A stretch of 22,405 bases of DNA from Alphaproteobacteria bacterium (lineage in GTDB: Bacteria; Pseudomonadota; Alphaproteobacteria; Sphingomonadales; Sphingomonadaceae), in contig VBAE01000210.1 in assembly GCA_005882415.1 (NCBI GenBank), positions 1-22,405 of the forward strand, written 5' to 3'. The position numbers were made by a program, and so were the translations under genes. Positions 21,598 to 22,405 of this stretch are shown here, piece by piece (the stretch's first letter is position 1; every line of letters starts with the position of its first letter). The notes under the pieces were generated by a model that saw only the letters and a list, made by a program, of their open reading frames with translations, did no database searches and was not told the origin of the DNA.

Positions 21598-22405
21598 ATG
21601 TTCGGCAGGATCGCGGCGTTCGAGTTCCGCTACCAGGTCAGGAGCCCTTTGTTCGTGGTGGCGGCGGGCGCCTTCTTCCTGCTCGCCTTCGTCGACATGG
21701 CGGTGATGAAGCTGGGGACGGTGGGCGGGGGGAATGTGCTGTTCAATAGCCCGCATGTGATCATTGTCACGCATTTGCTGATGTCGCTGCTGTTCCTGTT
21801 CGTCGGCGCCGCCTTCGTCTCGAACGTGATCGTGCGCGACGACCAGAGCGGGTTCGGCCCGCTCGTCCGCGCCACCAGGATCACCAAGTTCGATTATCTG
21901 TTCGGGCGCTTCGCCGGAGCGTTCGCCGCCGGAGCGCTGGCGCTTGCGGGGGTGACGCTCGGCCAGTGGCTCGGCACGTTGATGCCGTTTGCCGACCAGG
22001 AGATGCTCGGCCCCAACCGCCTCTGCGCCTTCGCCTATGCCTATGGCCTGTTCGCTTTCCCCAACGCGCTGATCCTCTCCGCCATCCTGTTCGCGCTCGC
22101 CACCGCGACCCGCTCGACCGCCGGGACCTTCATCGGCGTCGTCGCTTTCCTGGTCGTCTACCTCGTCTCGCAGCGGCTGATGGAGAACCAGTCGCCGCTC
22201 AACGTCCGGGTGCTGGCCGACCCGCTCGGCATGTCCGCCTACATGGCCGCCTCGCGCTACATGACCGCGGCCGAGCTCAACGCGGGAGCGACTCCGGTGA
22301 CCGGACTGATGGTGCTGGGCAGGCTGCTCTGGGTCGGCGCCGCCGCCCTCCTGCTGGCGCTCACCTACGCGCTGTTCCGCTTCTCCGAACGCGGCATGTC
22401 GCGGC
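21598..22405 (+). CDS. ABC-2 type permease (3' partial), perhaps N-terminal part of a permease/M1 peptidase fusion
   Basis: Open from ATG 21598 (MFGRIAAFEFRYQVRSPLFV) to the window edge, 269 codons. Hydrophobic segments lie at about residues 18-36 (FVVAAGAFFLLAFVDMAVM), 58-78 (VTHLLMSLLFLFVGAAFVSN), 105-125, 145-165, 175-195 and 240-262. VIVRDDQSGFGPLVRATRIT between helices 2 and 3 and the short N-terminal cytosolic segment are typical of ABC-2 permeases. I recall sphingomonad proteins starting this way that continue into a second permease half and an M1 aminopeptidase domain, but that part is not in the window. GAAGAGC precedes the ATG. A 126-base gap separates it from the tRNA. Confidence 0.82.
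   Translation, partial: MFGRIAAFEFRYQVRSPLFVVAAGAFFLLAFVDMAVMKLGTVGGGNVLFNSPHVIIVTHLLMSLLFLFVGAAFVSNVIVRDDQSGFGPLVRATRITKFDYLFGRFAGAFAAGALALAGVTLGQWLGTLMPFADQEMLGPNRLCAFAYAYGLFAFPNALILSAILFALATATRSTAGTFIGVVAFLVVYLVSQRLMENQSPLNVRVLADPLGMSAYMAASRYMTAAELNAGATPVTGLMVLGRLLWVGAAALLLALTYALFRFSERGMSR

Noticed and set aside
1..22405. CRISPR arrays, insertion sequences, rRNA or replication origins
   Set aside because: No regularly spaced direct repeats, transposase motifs, rRNA segments or origin-type repeat clusters were seen.

Overview
The window looks like chromosomal DNA of a GC-rich alphaproteobacterium, most likely a sphingomonad. The basis is recognition of families and their typical sequences rather than any database search: the SWFGD/DUF2171 protein, small secreted proteins of sphingomonad type, a dodecin, a DUF885 peptidase, a GAAC-N7-GAAC LexA-type box (the alphaproteobacterial form) and very GC-rich codon use from about 4 kb onward. 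The first 3 kb use noticeably more mixed codons (TTA, AGA, AGT) and look like acquired accessory DNA.

Layout. (1) 1-2972: two coupled genes, a STAND-like P-loop protein with a TPR-like helical region (5' end outside the window) and a DnaG-like TOPRIM protein, sharing a GTGA overlap. This is the best candidate for an undescribed, possibly anti-phage, system. (2) 3102-4008 (-): an HNH_2 endonuclease gene frameshifted by a perfect 7-bp tandem duplication. (3) 4220-6064 (+): a protein with two HTH-like segments, a small secreted Cys protein and a membrane-anchored thermonuclease. (4) 6329-7624 (+): three consecutive small secreted low-complexity proteins, each with exactly two cysteines after the signal peptide. 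(5) 7721-9475 (-) DUF885 metallopeptidase; 9596-11222 (+) dodecin and a POT-family peptide transporter. (6) 11226-13706: an HxlR/SCP2 regulator divergent from three VOC (glyoxalase-fold) genes, followed by a convergent AraC regulator and an alpha/beta hydrolase pair to 15881. (7) 15878-16586 (-): a lone receiver-domain response regulator behind a small beta-rich protein.

(8) 16773-20036 (+): a DNA-damage operon. A LexA-type box lies directly before a radical SAM DNA-repair gene, and a DUF4130-UdgX fusion gene (suicide uracil-DNA glycosylase family with the KRRIH motif) follows. A Phd/VapC-type toxin-antitoxin module with its own 19-bp palindromic operator sits between them. The radical SAM gene has lost part of its C-terminal helix-hairpin-helix and changed frame, so it now reads open into the antitoxin. 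The toxin appears to have lost its ATG (ATA instead). (9) 20043-20076 is a strong two-way terminator, followed by an SWFGD/DUF2171 gene (-) split by an in-frame TAG, tRNA-Ala(CGC), and the start of an ABC-2 permease gene that runs off the window.

Four genes (HNH, radical SAM, VapC, SWFGD/DUF2171) each carry one small lesion. This could reflect real decay, switchable states or sequence errors; reads or a close relative would decide. All function calls come from reading the sequence by eye.
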